A stretch of 64,000 nt of DNA. Source: Branchiostoma belcheri. Taxonomy: Eukaryota; Chordata; Leptocardii; Amphioxiformes; Branchiostomatidae. The position numbers were made by a program, and so were the translations under genes. The notes under the pieces are model-generated. The model was not told the origin of the DNA and ran no database searches. It saw nothing but the letters and a program-made list of their open reading frames with translations. Where the stretch lies: positions 404,889-468,888 of the forward strand of contig NW_017804398.1 of assembly GCF_001625305.1 (NCBI RefSeq). The letters are read 5' to 3'. This document shows, one piece after another, positions 1 to 14,230 of the stretch; position 1 is the first letter of the stretch; the number at the start of each line of letters is the position of its first letter.

Positions 1-1209
1 CTGGTTCCAATGTCACCCACGACCATTGACTCATGTGGCCTGAAACGTCATGCCCTGGTCGGTACCAGGGGCAGATTATCACAGAACACCGGTGGGGCTG
101 GCTTTCTGGTCGTCAATTTCACGGAACAGGCACCAAGCGGGGGTTATTCATTAACACCAAGAGGACGAGTCGGATTAGGGATTAGTTAGATTGATGACTG
201 TGAGAAGTAGGCCACGCAATGAACGTCATTTTGCTGCACAGCAACAAGTGGCTGTATGTGTACGTGAGAACGACCTCCAGAGAAAATATATTTGCTGTTA
301 TTAAGTTTGCTTTAAATTTGGAGATAAAAGATGTCCCGCCTTACTCCGTGTATTCGATTCTTGTAACACCATTTGTCGACGTCAGTCTTCTTTATTTAAT
401 TCAGGCCAATGCATATGTAGTTAGATTTCCCCAGCAACAGCAACCTTTGGAAACACCACAACCTGGAACGGAATGTTCGGTGATATGGCTATAGCCCAGC
501 AGCCTCTTGCCATGGGTTATACCACAAAGCAGCATATTATCGTACATGATAAGGCATGATAAGGCTTTTCATAATATCAATCATAAGCCATGTGTGATTT
601 CTTTCAAAGATTTTAGAATAGGCTGATAATAATCTATATTACCATGAATTGCAGCGTATTTCGCCTCAGACGGTTCTATTTTATCTGCGTCGTTTCAGGC
701 AGGATGTCGTAATGAAGCTATTCACCTGGCGAGTTATGATTGTCCAATGATAGTTGATACTACAATTATATACTATAAATTAAGCTATCTCACAGGCCCA
801 GGGAAAAAGCAGTAATTTGATGCAATAAAACTTAAAGGCATTGAATCGTAAATTACAAATTCTGGGGGATCAAACAAAATGCATGGATTCTGAGGCTCCT
901 TGCAGCAAACCCAAACATAACGTTTGCCACTAAATGCCTTCAAGGGCAAACGATCAAGGGATTTTTTGCGAAGAAGAAATTGTAACAATCGACCGCTTGG
1001 ACAAACGATTGTGTGCCTATCTGGCACGAAGCTATGGTTACCGAAGACAAACCCGCTGTGTTCCTGGGGTGCGTGAGAGCACAGCTAACACTGTTCGTCA
1101 CTGGTTCAAACCGGTCCACATTACCGATACCTGGCACATGGCCCGGTACGGAAAAGTTAAGTTCTTCTAGCCTGGAGACGGAATTGATACGTGATACTCC
1201 CGTAATGAG

Positions 1210-1620
1210 CTCTTTATACAGACAAATCGCAGCTTCTGTCAGTAACCGATGTCTACCGACCTGCTCGATAAGCTAAAGACCCGGCCGGCTGACAGAACCA
1301 GACACAGATCAAGTTGGCTTACTCTACGCGGTAACGTGTTGAGGACCGGCTGTCAGCTTGGAAACTTATGTTGTTATTTTCTCAGATAAACTACAGGTTA
1401 TTTTACAGAACCCGTTAACTGCCCTCACGCGGTACGGGCCGGTCGCTGACGGGCTGGGAACATACCAGGCTGCCTGCTGTCACTAACCGGCTGATCTCAT
1501 TTCACAGACAAACTACAGTCAACATTGCAGATCCTTGAGAACGAGCCAACTGTCTCAAGGTGCAAGACTGACAAGTGTCATTGGTGTGATGTTTAACAGA
1601 CAAACTACAGACCGAATCAT
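1210..1620. repeat. Diverged tandem motif around CAGACAAACTACAG
   Basis: The motif or close variants occur at about 1218, 1383, 1503 and 1592, with CTGTCAGTAACCG-like blocks nearby. Consistent with an old low-copy tandem repeat. No coding content. Confidence 0.35.
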
Positions 1621-1939
1621 ATGTTTGATAACCTTGAAGTGGTGTAACAACGACGAGAAACAAAGACGTGCACATGTAGTCTCATAACTCCTGCGCTAAC
1701 AGCAGGTGGCTCCTCTCCTTTATCTAGATGCGGTGGTTTATTGTTGGTCTGTAATTGTGGCTGATAGTTCAATCATCGCAACTTCAACTAATTTCTAAAC
1801 AATCCGACACCCATTACCGAGGCCTGGGCGCGATAATTACCTCCGCGGCTACATCAGGAGTAGCGGCTGTGTAGCTACGTAGTCGATGCCGGTGCGGTTC
1901 CCTTCCACTCGGGCGGCGATGGCGCTGCGACCGTACGGC

Positions 1940-2116
1940 GACCAAAGATGTGACGAGAACGATTTTTTTTACGTTTTGCGTTTCCGTGTCTTTTATTTAA
2001 ATCAAAAGTCTGCATTTTGCACCATGTACCAATTATGAAATGACCCTTCATTTCATAATTTAAATCCAACACACACTTAAATCCAATTCGGTCGCCGTGA
2101 GGTCGTCGCGCGATCG
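1940..2116. repeat. Dispersed repeat family B copy
   Basis: Shares TTTTTTTTACGTTTTGCGT, CATTTTGCACCATGTACC, AATTATGAAAT and GGTCGC-type ends with segments at 25.9 and 37.0 kb and weakly with the 22.9 and 23.7 kb duplication units. Diverged; boundaries approximate. Confidence 0.4.
2031..2060. repeat. Perfect 13-bp stem hairpin
   Basis: AATTATGAAATGA, loop CCCT, then the exact complement. It lies inside a dispersed-repeat copy (about 1940-2116) related to segments at 25910-26065 and 36980-37145. Confidence 0.8.
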
Positions 2117-3264
2117 CCGCCATAGCGGAAAGGTGTTGTGCGGGATTAGCCGGTGATGATTCACCCAGGCGTGACGAGGAGCAGGCGGCAGCTGCTGCAG
2201 TACCCGGGCTGCTGCAGCCGCGGATAGAGGAGACGGTAGGGCCGTGGGACTACGCGGCGCCAGAATCCCTTATGCATAGCTTTTTGTGCAAACGAGAAGG
2301 AATAGAAAGTATCCCTTTAAAAGGTTGCAATCTTGGAGTAGGTCGAGGACACGATTCTACTTCGAATTCCGTCGTTTGGGTCCTTGGCATATTCTTATTC
2401 ATATCACAGCTATCGAAGAAGATGGATGTATTGGTGCGACCAACAGTCGGAAGGAATGTTTTCATCACCGTGAGACAGGTGTTGACAGCCGACCTTGGCT
2501 TGAGGAACAAGTAATTGGATACCGCAGGGGATTGCGATCTTTATTTGGAACCAGAAGTCACGTCAGTTTGATCCTTGACCTTCCCAAGCTGGAGGAACAG
2601 GAGCACAGATAACCACGTTGGGCTCTCTGGAGTTACCGCATAACAAAGTTACTGCAGTCGTGACAGGGGAGGTTCTACTGGACATGCTCAGGAAAATAAA
2701 ACCAGTGCGATTCCATTTATGTAATCCTCATTGGCATTTACCCACCATGTAACATATATCCGGCACTTTGAAACATGTACATCAAAAAGACCCTTGCTGT
2801 ATCTGAAAAACAGCTTTGAAACGTGTGTATCAAAAGACTCTTGTTGTGTTTCTGTTCAGAACATGACCTTGGCAAGACTGGAGAAATGGAATAAAAATGA
2901 GAATATCGATTGCGATGTATGCCCCTCGGGGTGGGTCACATGTCACGCCCCAGGTTGTGGAATTTTAAAGGACAAAAGATGAGGAAAAATTACAGGTCAA
3001 AAGAGGCGTGACAAGTAAACGATTTTGGTCCGCCAGGGATAGAAAACAAAGCAGTGACCTTTTCCAGTAGTTGTTGCTTTTTGGAGGGAAGTATTGTTTT
3101 GGGTGGCGCTAATTTATGCTAGGTTTGTGTGTTTGGGTTCCAAAGTGAGTGGGTTGGGTTAAGTTTCACAGGGGATCGACATGGGTTCAAGGAAATGGTC
3201 ACCAGAAATGTATGAAAACATAAACTATTGCTTAACAGCGGAGTAAGTTTCATCGTATGAGTAA

Positions 3265-3461
3265 AGGCGCGGTCACATTTCCCAACCCGGGGCCAGGCCG
3301 GGCAGGCGTTTGGAACGAAAATTATGATATAAGACAGAAAAACACAATAATAGTTTTATTAACCATGAGCACTATTTGTGTGTACTCTTAATACAAATTG
3401 TTTATTTTTCATTCACGCAAACAACCCGACCGGGCCCCGGCATGGAAATGCGACCGTGCCC
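3265..3461. mobile_element. 197-bp MITE with TAA target duplication
   Basis: Left AGGCGCGGTCACATTTCC followed by a CCCGGGGCC block; right end in reverse complement GGGCACGGTCGCATTTCC followed by CCGGGGCCC. The inverted repeats extend about 38 bases with a few mismatches around an AT-rich core. TAA flanks both ends (3262-3264 and 3462-3464). PIF/Harbinger-like by duplication length. Confidence 0.7.
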
Positions 3462-3464
3462 TAA

Positions 3465-6400
3465 TGATGCCTTCTATGGTGTAATTCATTAACGCAAACC
3501 CTTTCTATTTCCCATTTCATTATCCATATATGTCTTGCACGACGTCAGAATCAGCTTTATCTATGTGTTTACCCATGGTTACGTCAGACATGGGATCAGA
3601 CAGGATTCAGCATGACGTCTGTCTTGTCGATCCCATCACACTTTCTAAACCTTCAAATTTACTTAATAAATCTGAATTCAGACTCGTGTGCCTCCCACGC
3701 AGTTAAGCACTAGATTTCCGAGGTGGCAATCAGCTAGACCCGGGCAGGGTTCCAACATTCTGTTCTTGCTCGTACTTTACATAAGTGCTCCTGTGTCTAC
3801 GTTTGCAATGGTCTCATTATATCAGCACGGCGGACGACCACGCCGCTGCATGTATTTACTTGGCCGAATAAGGAGAATATAGACGTTTGTGGCTGAGAAT
3901 ATACTGAGTATACACTATGGAGCCACGACAACTGATTTATTCCAAGACCTGTTGTATGCTACATGTATAGTACGAGTAAAAAGAGCGCAGAAAAAAAGAG
4001 GTCTGTCATTTAAATACATGCATATACACCTCATCATTTGGATCGGGTACTCGTACCATGGATAACCCTGTGCCACAGGACAGACGGCCACAGATAAACA
4101 AGCAATGCTGACAAATCGAACTACGACTGCAATCTAATATCTGATTCCCTACAAAAAGGGTTATTCTCAAAGCAGAGGCTGATAGGAAAAATATGCACCG
4201 TTTTCTGACAGCCGCCTGTGGCCTATTGGATGGGGTCTTGTCTATTGGATGCTTTACATGTCTTGCCGGTTAGTGACGATTTTGCTACCAAAAAGAGAGC
4301 GACTTGGAACTTGATTGCTGGCTCCGGAAGCAGTTTTACCAAGTATATCGACAAGTACGTTATGTAGCATGGTGCGCTTTTAAGATATGATCAAGTTGAC
4401 AGGAAATCTCCTACGAGCAAATTGGTGAAGCCCTGCAACAGGCTACAAAACCTAATGTAATGTATTTATAGAAGGACTCCAGTAGGCGCGACCTTTTCCA
4501 CGTCTAAAAGTCAAGTCGTGCTGCGATGTGTGAAATATTCATATCGGAACCGTTCCCCGGTGGAAACAAATGGATCTTTCTGTGGCAAATTGTTCGGAAA
4601 GGCTGGTGCAGGCGTAACGGCGGTGACAAGCCGTGATAAGCGATGTGCGCCGCAGCGTCACAGGTTCTGTCTGCTCACGCCGAGTCTGTGACGTCAGAGA
4701 ACCTGTCTGTGGACCGGCAGGACTTTCCGCAGCTCCGACAGTCTCGGACTAATTACGTGCTTTTGGCTCACTTTCGAACGCCTTTCTTCTGTTTTGTATG
4801 ACTTTTTAAGTGATACTCGTTTTCCCCCTGAATCAAATGGTGAGCCGCATTAAGAAAATCCGTCCTAGCAAAGTACGTGTAAAGCAGAAATGAAGAGCAC
4901 CAAAACGGTACTTTTCAACTTCGATTAAAGCCACGTTAGATCAACTTGAAACCCAGGATGTATCAATGAAAGGCAACCTTAACACATCTCGTCAACAGAA
5001 TCCGATTAAATCAGGCGGCATCGACGATTATCACAATCTCTAACATAACGTTATGTTATATTGAAAAATCGCATTCATTCTGAAACTTGACAGACCATGT
5101 ATCTTAGCTACATATGTTCGTACATCTATACCTGCGTCAGGAAGCGAGAAGAAGTTGAACCTGTAAATAGTAGAGCACATTGGTGTGTATATTTTAAGTT
5201 ATATTGCTGTATTATTTTTCCTTGTTTATTCGTGACCCATACCTAGCTTATAAGAGCATAAACTAATAAACATAAACATAAATAAAGGTCTTTCATACAT
5301 TCATTCATTGATAAAGGCCATCCTCGGCTAACATGGTGTCCAGGGAGAAGCCCGAGTCGTCAGGGTGCATGCGTCACGCAGATCTGCTCGGAAGGGATCT
5401 TTGTCCTGGCAGTTTTCCCTGTCCGCAATTTTGGAAACAAACAGGACGTCAGACTTTACAGACTTCCTGAGAGGTTCTATTTTTGAGGTAGAGTAAAAAA
5501 TCACGTTGTCGCATTTGGATAAATTAAGCACCGTGGGAAGGTCTTGTGAAAAAATAACCGGAGTTCTTCCGCCTTTGCTTCCTTCAAGTTCTTCTCATAT
5601 GCCGTACTGAAATGCCCTACTGCCTGGGCAGTGGGTCTAGTCAACAGAACTGTGAGCATACCCGTCCCTAGAGAATATTTTGCAAGCCCCCCCCCCGCCC
5701 TGACGACTGAATTACTCAGGAACTATGTTCAGCCGAATGTTACTGAGATAGCGTTTGGAACTATCCTTGGCATCACTTCGACAAATGTTCCGTGACGGTG
5801 TTAACTTAAGTATTAATAACGTACCAAGACCCACTCTAACTGCATCATGGACACCCACTTGTTACTTGTTACAGCGGCAGTGTACCTTTCTATATATCAT
5901 TCCGTCAGTTCCACTCCACGATAGTTTAGGGGAAAAGTAGACCTCTAAACACCTCCATCCTGATTTATAACCGATGATTCTGGTATCTATAAGGTGATAA
6001 TAGGCCTCGGGAAAAGTAACCATGAATTTTATATGTATAATAGTCTTACTACCTGTAGCGTTCTCCCTGCACTATATATTCTATATAACGTTTGCGTGTG
6101 TTGTGGAACTGAAAGATGTCTATCTGCCAGTCAGCGGTTTGACGCATCGCTGTCGTTACGGTGAACATTTGACCTAATCCAGCGGCTCGAGCTCTCGTCT
6201 ATATGTCCACACTATGAGCGGATTTCGCCGCCTCTCTGGCTACTATGTAATAGAGGCTATCCGTCTTGATGCACACGCTTCCATTGGTCTATTAACGTAA
6301 ACGAACCTCTGATAGGAAAGCGGCAGGAGGGAAATGCCCTTCTTGAAGCATGACAGAAAACAACGTGAATCGAATTCGACCGAGGCCCTAGCAGGACGAC

Positions 6401-7376
6401 CCAGGACGGGTCACAGATCCCGTGTCTAGTCTTATGGCCTGAACGATATGCTCAAGTTACAGCATCGTCTGCAGGGCAACTTGAAGTCTTCTTTATAAAC
6501 TGTCCATATACATGTACATGTACATGTATTAGTCCGTTAGTCCGTTAACTCAACCTACTACCCCCCAGACGTACATGTATGGGCTGGGATTTCGTCGCCA
6601 ACTTGTGAAGGAAGCCGATTTCTAGCTAAGAGCTTGATGTATGGTATGGTTTTTATCGTAGCTCAATCTCCCCAAGCACACGAGACCTATATAGACAAAA
6701 TATCTTCTACCACACTACACGACACGACACCACACTACACTACACTGACTCGGTTACAACACACTCACCTGCTGAGTCCACTTGTTCTCTACACATTGTC
6801 ACTCAAAAATCCACCTCCATGTAGGAATAAACTAGCCACCTTCCCCATAGTACACCTACAAAAACACCAGGTTTATGATTGTCCCTGTGCGGAGGTCAAC
6901 ACTGGCGCTGTGATCCAAAGGTAGTTCTCGGATCTCTCAGTTTGTTTGGTCATGCCGAATGCTTCCTGGTTGAAAACCTTCGGCCTGTGCCCTCACTTCG
7001 CAGTACCTGTGCATATTTCACCTGAATAGCTACACTCTGCCCCGAAGTGTACACAGATACTACCCGTTGTTGTAAGAAAGGGCCGCTAAACCTACACAGT
7101 TTGCCGCCCCAGAAAATTAAGCTTCTAGCGAAATCCCTTCGCCTACTTCTCAAAGTAAACTGCACGGTAGTGGTAAATCTCTGAAACATTACCCCAGACA
7201 TGTGCAGCAGAGACCATCACGGCCCGGTCCTGTCAACACTGTTACCATGGCTACGACTTACAACATGTCGGAATTTACACAGGACAGCTCAGGGACAGAA
7301 TCCCCAAGCAGATACGTGTATAGTCTCAGCCGTTGTTATGCGTAACGTAGGTGGAGCGTTTGGTCTTACCGGTAGC
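3465..7376. other. Non-coding spacer
   Basis: No supported gene. Small features only: a C-run at about 5685-5695, an ACATGT-type palindromic run at about 6509-6527 and an imperfect ACTAC-rich tract at 6710-6750. Confidence 0.6.
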
Positions 7377-7379
7377 TTT

Positions 7380-8301
7380 AGCCTCGGTCACAACTCGCCG
7401 TGCGTGCTTTTTGTCCGTACGTTTTTGTCGTGGCTACGTCTGCTACGTTTTTTCTGCAAACGTAGGGTGGCCGGCCGAGGGAGTACGTCACTCGCAAGGT
7501 GTACGTACGTGGTCTGCACGACACGCCTGACCGTCAGCGGTTGCGTGCATCGTACGTTGCGCAAGTGGTAAGTGAGTTGTACGTGCTTACAACGTACGAT
7601 CTCTGTGCGATTGCCACGTTGCCGCGTACAGGCCGTACCTACACGTGCGGCGTGCGCACGATTTCCTTACTCACTCGCACGTTGTAAGTGCGTGCACCTC
7701 CTGTTAACTTCATCATTACTAGCCGCCCTCGTGTCTTCCGCGGCCCGTTTCTTTGGATCTTGTCTGGTAGACTTCTTCTGAGCCTTCCTGGGCATCTTGG
7801 AGACGAGTTGGCAGTCGCCCGTCAAGTCGTCTTTATATACTGTAGAAATAAGGTGCGTTGCGCGTGCGTTGCACGTGCGGAGCACCTAGTATGGTGCACG
7901 TGTGTTCTGCGTGGTCATTGAGCAGGTCAACTGGGAAGTGAGGAGTAAGCACGGATGACGCAAGCACCGTGCGTGGCACTGACGTGCTTCGTGCGCTGTC
8001 CGTACAGCAATTGCACGTGAGAATAGTGAAGTTAGACTCACGGAGTCCGTACGTTGCACGCTCATAGGCTGTACGGGGCACGCGCGTCGCACGTACTCGC
8101 ACGCACGTGTGGTAAATCCGCAGACCGCACGTAGAAAAAGTATTACATGCACTTAAGGTTCTACGGCGTGTCTGCGTGCTCCCAAATCCGTAGGATTCCG
8201 TACGGAGGCGGTACTCACCACGCACGGATGCCGTACGTTTGCCCACGTTTTTGCACGTAGACAGCACGCAGAAGCACGTACGGCGAGTTGTGACCGTCGC
8301 T
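7380..8301 (-). mobile_element. 922-bp TIR element, copy 1
   Basis: Same element as at 57847-58768, body in the opposite orientation, about 50 kb away. Flanked by TTT at 7377-7379 and 8302-8304 (3-bp target duplication). Lower-coordinate end AGCCTCGGTCACAACTCGCC; higher-coordinate end the inverted repeat with CGTCGCT. About ten substitutions and no net length change relative to copy 2 were seen by eye, indicating recent spread or ongoing gene conversion. Confidence 0.85.
7667..7795 (-). CDS. 42-aa basic ORF carried by the element, copy 1
   Basis: Minus-strand counterpart of the ORF at 58353-58481, same start MPRKAQKKST and same length, differing at two positions near SNDEVNRR. Preceded by the same TATA-like box. 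Retention of frame in both copies could reflect youth rather than function. Confidence 0.33.
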   Translation of the reverse strand: MPRKAQKKSTRQDPKKRAAEDTRAASNDEVNRRCTHLQRASE

Positions 8302-8304
8302 TTT

Positions 8305-11300
8305 ATGACCAAGATACCGCTTGGAACACGTACACGTACACAGTAGGAAAAGACGCCTAGAAATGAGTGAACACCTGCAATCTCAGACAGACGCACATCC
8401 CGTTATGGTCAATGTCAATGTATTAAACTATGTAATATCTTTTTGTATACTACCGTGTATATATGTCAATGGATTTATTACGACTATATGTCTAGTGATT
8501 TGTTAGTACTTGAAAGATACAAGATGTAAGTTGTTGTCTGACCCTGACCCCTTCCCTCGTCACCACAATGAAAAGCGGCCATCAGGCCCAGACCAAACCA
8601 AAAAGACCCAATAGATTTAATGTGTGAACCATATGGCAAGAAGCGATTCACCAAAGATAGGCATCATAAACCCCATTCCACATGTCATCGAGCGTTCTTG
8701 GAAAGTGGTTGCTTTTCTTAGGCGTCAACTTGTAGTTTTTGTACACCGACTTGACTGCATTTGTTCTAGTAGGGTGTTTACAATATGTCATACGGAGTGT
8801 TAACTTTGTATACTGTCCTGCCATTCACATCAACTGATAATTACATGATATCCTTTATCTATTGTCGTTTACTCTGCCGTGGATCATATATCATCTCAGC
8901 AGACGTTGGTTTGAGCTGACATTCTATAGTTTAGGAGTGCGCCTTTTTGTGGTAGTAGCACCCCCCTCCCCTCTCAGTCTGGGAACGTACTACCCTAATG
9001 TACGACAAAACTCGACAAAACACTCGCGGCACAGTAAGAACGGCAGACATTTGACACTCTGTTCACTTTGTTTACGCAGGTTGGCACATGGCATGGCTGG
9101 GAAACAATGGCGGGGAGAAAGCTCTTTCATAACTTTCCAATAGGCCATGTCCAAACACGCCGTCCCTGGCGCTAAGTTCACCACTTCAGGACCCACTTAG
9201 CCATAGAAGCGCTTTTAGTTTGAATGTATCGGCAGAAACGCGGAACTGAGGCGTTCCTTGGAAGACAATGTACCTAATCCAGGGTTCTCATCGAGAAGGA
9301 TTTCAGCGCCAGTGGACAGCAAGCCTTGTCACGATTTCTCCAGGAAAAATATGAACGATGTGTATATGTGTAATATTCCTTTTTGGGAAATGTAGATCTA
9401 TACACGAACCGTTGTTGTGCGTAATGCTGACGGATTTTTATACACATTTGACGCTGGTGACGATTGACCTCATATGAATCGCCAGACATCTGATAATCTA
9501 GAATGGATCATGTCTTATTGTATCTTATTGTCTTACTACACGTTCAAGTGAATCCACTAAACCCAGCCATTCACGCACCAGCGCACGCCGTGTGCAGAGA
9601 CGCCTGTTGCATACGTAAATGCAAGCAACGTGCTAAAATCCTACACACATACTGTGTACATTAATAGAAACGCACCTAGTAGGTCTTAAGACCTGCTTTT
9701 TAGAGGGACGCTTGAGTTTGCCATTACATTGTTACAGGAATAGTAACTTGGCGTTGTAACTCTCTAACAGAAGGCATAAATTTCAGCGTTTATGTTTCGG
9801 ATACCGCGTTGGGCGATGAGAAATATGGAAGCATTTGGTCTGTATGCTATATATTCTTGGGTAAGACGACAGAACCGAACGCATCTCTGGAAGATACATG
9901 TTAGTACCCGACTTTTTACAACCAAGCTGACGCACAGGTCAATAGAAGTGACATGTGCGTCATACAACTGAATAGAAGTAGGCCACAGGTGTTCCCAGGA
10001 GATAATGAGGTGTCATCTTCAAGGCGTGATGCTTCGAATTAAACGTAATGAACACGTGTTGAGCATATATATAGAAAGATTTTTAAGAGTCATCCAATTA
10101 AGTCATGCCAGAGTCTAGTTTGTTAGGTAAGTTCGTCAGATTACGATGAGGTTTGTTCAAAATCCATGGCCTGTTACAAGGGTACAGGTCCCATCTACAG
10201 GTATGTGAAACAAACAGCTGTGTTTCAGTGCATGACTTGTCCTGAACAAACAGAAAGTTCACCGAGAGTCTTTTCCTGGGAGGATATGCAAACGGATTAA
10301 AGGGATTACCGCTAATGTATCAAGGAGGTGTCCCAGTACGACACGACACGATCTAAGTGTTAATCATGTAATCTAGTTACCGATCCAAAGGGTTTATTGG
10401 GATGGACAACGAATAAAAAAGATTACGGTAGATTTTTAGTAGTCAATGTGATAGGCCGATTTTGGAATGCGAGGTAGGTTGTGTGGAGAAGCACCTTTAG
10501 TTTATAGTTACTCGTACACACTTATCATCCACATCATTCAACCTTTTATTCATACTACCTGTAGTATATGAACATATACAGTATAACCAATGTTTGGTAG
10601 CCTAAATATTGATTGATAAAGAATTGTCATCATTTTTTACAATACAAGGTGCAATGTATCATAGAACCTGGGTAACTAGTAAAAAAAATCAAAATTATGA
10701 TAATACTTATTATATAAAAGGCAAATATCGTTTTGCCGTTTGATTTTAAGCTAAGATCTCGCTGAATGGCTACTGTTTATCTACATATTCCCGGTTTCAC
10801 GGCCTGGAAAGTCGCATCGTTCCCTGTGACGACAGGTAACGTTACAGAACGCTTGCCTCGCGCTCCCCGAGGCCTAGTTACGATGAGTACACAGTGATCC
10901 ATCAGCAGCTAATCCTGGATGGCGGCAGTAGATCGCTCAGGCGGCGGGGTGAGGCACGCGCACACCAGGATACCGGCCCCAAATCTCCCGGACACCGGCC
11001 ATCGGCATGAACCCCGCCTCTACACAACCACTGATGGGAACATAAACACCAGGGAGGCCCTCCAAACCGCCGTTAGTCCGGCATACATCACAGGAACTAA
11101 AGATGAACGTTTGTGGTACTGACCCATGCCCTCCACTGGCACTGACCGTTCATTACTGTCTTGTTTATGGATGGCCCTCTCGGTGTAAGCTCCAAATTCT
11201 ACACATGTCATATCATAGAATGTACATTTACGCAGTGATTTACAGAGAGAACAGTCACCAATTTGCCCTGAACTACAAAATGATTTGAAGGAAACTTCTG

Positions 11301-14034
11301 GTCTGGCTTTACATAACGTGAAGAACCTTCCGCAATCAATTCCAGAGCGCCCGATGTGAAGAGAATACATGTATTACCCACGGTCGTTCTAAGATTGCTT
11401 CTCCGCTGAGCCCATAAACAGAAAATTCATCTTAATAAAGGCTGGGGGTTTGGATTGAAAAGGAGTATCGAGACTTAAGGCACAGGAAAGGCCAGGGTGA
11501 GTTTTTGAAGCTGCCGCTATGGCCCACAGATCTTGATTAGGACAAAGTTGAACAGGAAATAAGAGGTTTCAAACTTTCGGGAAGTAGATTTTGATGGATT
11601 GAATCATAACATTACAGAATCAAAACATACACACCTAGCATAAATAAGCGCCACCCAAAACGAATAAAGTTCGATATCATGTCCATCAATTACACGTATG
11701 CTAGCGCGAAACATGAAAAGACGTGACATTTTGTGTAAATGAATCCACAAGTATAGGGTACCAATCACATTAAATTAGATACCATAAGTAGTACAAGGAC
11801 AGCAGATAAGTATGTGCCCAACTTAATTGCTATGGGCCTACTGAAGAAAGTAACGACGAAAAGCCACTTCAATTAAAAAGAAATATACGATACGACACTT
11901 CAAGAAACTAGCTACAGATAGGTAGTGAATTAGAAAAGCACGTGGGGCAATTACTGTCGTGTTGAGGGTACGTAAGGCATGGCAGATTGACAGCTACTTC
12001 AACCTCATTACATGTTAGCTGTCACAATTACTAGTATATGTATGGCAGGTAGGCCAATGACTCGGGAGAATATTGGATGTCAACCAAATAATTACACAAT
12101 CTTTAATATACGCATATTCGCAGCGTATCTTCCACGGCTGAAAATGTGTGTCAACCTTCTTTTGCCACCTATTTGACGTGATAGAGAATAGCTGAGAAAT
12201 CAGAGCCTCTGACAGAGGCTGAGAACCGAAGAAAGATATCATATCATAGATGTTCTAAAACGCATGGCTTCTTATATAATTTATCCAGTTTGATTTCTTT
12301 TGTATTATGTAATGTTCCCCCTGGAAGTCTAATTTTCATCGACGACTGTATGAGTTCAATTTCACAGACGGTTCACACTACTTGGTCCTATATTAGTCCG
12401 CTGGAGAATCCCTCAACTCAGCCCAAGTCTGACTCTTAGAGTGACGCACGATAACTCAAGCAACTGGATACATGTTTTGAGGAGCTAGACGTTTCTGATG
12501 ACATCCGTTATATTTCATCAGTGAGAGAGAATGACAGTGACTCCCATCAGGGACTCCAAAGGCTTAGTTTCACGTTCCATCTCTTAAGCCAGGTCACTAC
12601 ATGATGTGTCTTACATCATAACACGGTAGACGTCTGCAGGGACCAAATCAGCTTGGTATCCTTCCAGCAAAAACTAATCGCTACAAAATGAGCCTTATCA
12701 CATACTTCGTAGACTTCGTAAATAAACAATTGCGTTGAGATTTCCTATTATAGTCACAGCGGTTTATTCATTAGCATGTATAAGTTTCCATAGTTTCAAT
12801 TATGTAAAGTCAATATTTGAAATTAGTTTGTCACTACACCTTATTTGTTTAATCTGTTCTAGGGTTTTAACGTATAAGGTAGCGGTTTAAATTGCTGCGA
12901 TGTACTTGGTAATGATTATCCTATATACCATCCTCACATGGTGGTCCCATCAAGATGCTGATCTGAAATCCTATTCAACAGACAGGTCAGGAGAGGAGGT
13001 CGGGCCTTGAGAGCCCCCCTCCCCGGACGCCGCCGGCACCAGGCGATGGCAGATCCTCCCCAGACCTCCACACCCCACACCGGCCACTGTTCACACATCG
13101 CGCTGATTCTCAATATCAGCACAATATGTCCTGTTAGCCTTCAACCATTCTCTAGTTTTCAACAGACCTGATTCACGCAGCGGAGAAGCACTGATGACAT
13201 CAGAAATGTTACACAAAGCTCTTAAGAGTTCTGGGATTGGAGAACCATAGTTAGGCTACAAGAAAGAGATAAGGTTAATGGAAGACATCCATCCATGTTA
13301 CATCTTGGTCATGTACAGAAGAAACTTTATCGAAGAGCATATTCGAAACAATGGGAATGTTATTTAGGTGTTTTGGGATGATAAACAATACGTGGTCACT
13401 AAATGTTAACGTTCTACACGTGCTGTATACAATCGAAATACAATACGATGATCATTTAACTGCTTTAACCTTGCTACAATATATGTAGAACAGTTTACCA
13501 CTTTCAGATAAATTTCCCAGTTCCAAAGCATCTTATGCACCATAGAATTTCCACATATGGAGGTTTTCTGAATTGAATCTGAAGTCCAAACATGTATTTA
13601 GTAACAAATACCGGACAGGAGTCCAATATCTTGCATTCTACCCCCATCCCTGTAAACTATTGCAAACTGAACACAGAGAATTTTCATCGCTCTGCTAACG
13701 ATGAGTTGAATGACTGTAAAGCATCAAACGGATCTCAAGACGGCTTTGTATATTTTGATATGCCAATGATGTTACTGACCGAAATCACCTGGAGGGCAGA
13801 GTTAATGAAGTCAAGTGGCCTGGAGCAGGACGGTTTTATTGATATTCTAAGCATTTATGTAACCTGTATACCAAATTACATGTAAAGGTAAAGAGAAGAA
13901 CTTAAATGAAAGATAACTCCACTGTAAACATCTGGACAAACAATTCTATCTTATCATTCGTCCTTTATGTGACATTCACGGTACTTAGGTTACAGAGGAG
14001 ATGCACTGTAGACAATGCTAGAACGCAGAAAACG
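8305..14034. other. Non-coding spacer
   Basis: Mixed-composition sequence with a GC-richer patch at about 12990-13100. Short ORFs lack domain or coding character. Nothing further recognised. Confidence 0.55.
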
Positions 14035-14092
14035 CGCGCGCGCGCGCGCGCGCGCACACACACACACACACANNNNNNNNNNNNNNNNNNNN

Positions 14093-14180
<88 letters not shown>

Positions 14181-14230
14181 ACAGCACACACACACCGTCA
14201 CACACACACCGTCACAGCACACACACACAG
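14035..14230. repeat. (CG)n-(CA)n microsatellite with 20-N gap
   Basis: Alternating CGCG for about 20 bases, then CA repeats, then N at 14073-14092 and CA again to about 14172, followed by CACACACCGTCA variants to 14230. The N run is an assembly gap of unknown true size. Pure purine-pyrimidine alternation makes this a strong Z-DNA candidate. Long apparent ORFs here are repeat artefacts. Confidence 0.95.

Larger units (their letters stand above)
1..3264. other. Non-coding spacer
   Basis: Short ORFs only, none with recognisable domains or splice-linked neighbours. Contains the CAGACAAACTACAG repeats and the hairpin repeat listed separately. Confidence 0.6.

Noticed and set aside
7833-8396. 187-aa minus-strand ORF within the 922-bp element
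   Set aside because: Extends past the element edge into unique DNA, is broken by a stop in the other copy, and its Arg/Thr/Cys-rich translation reflects CGTACG-type repeats.
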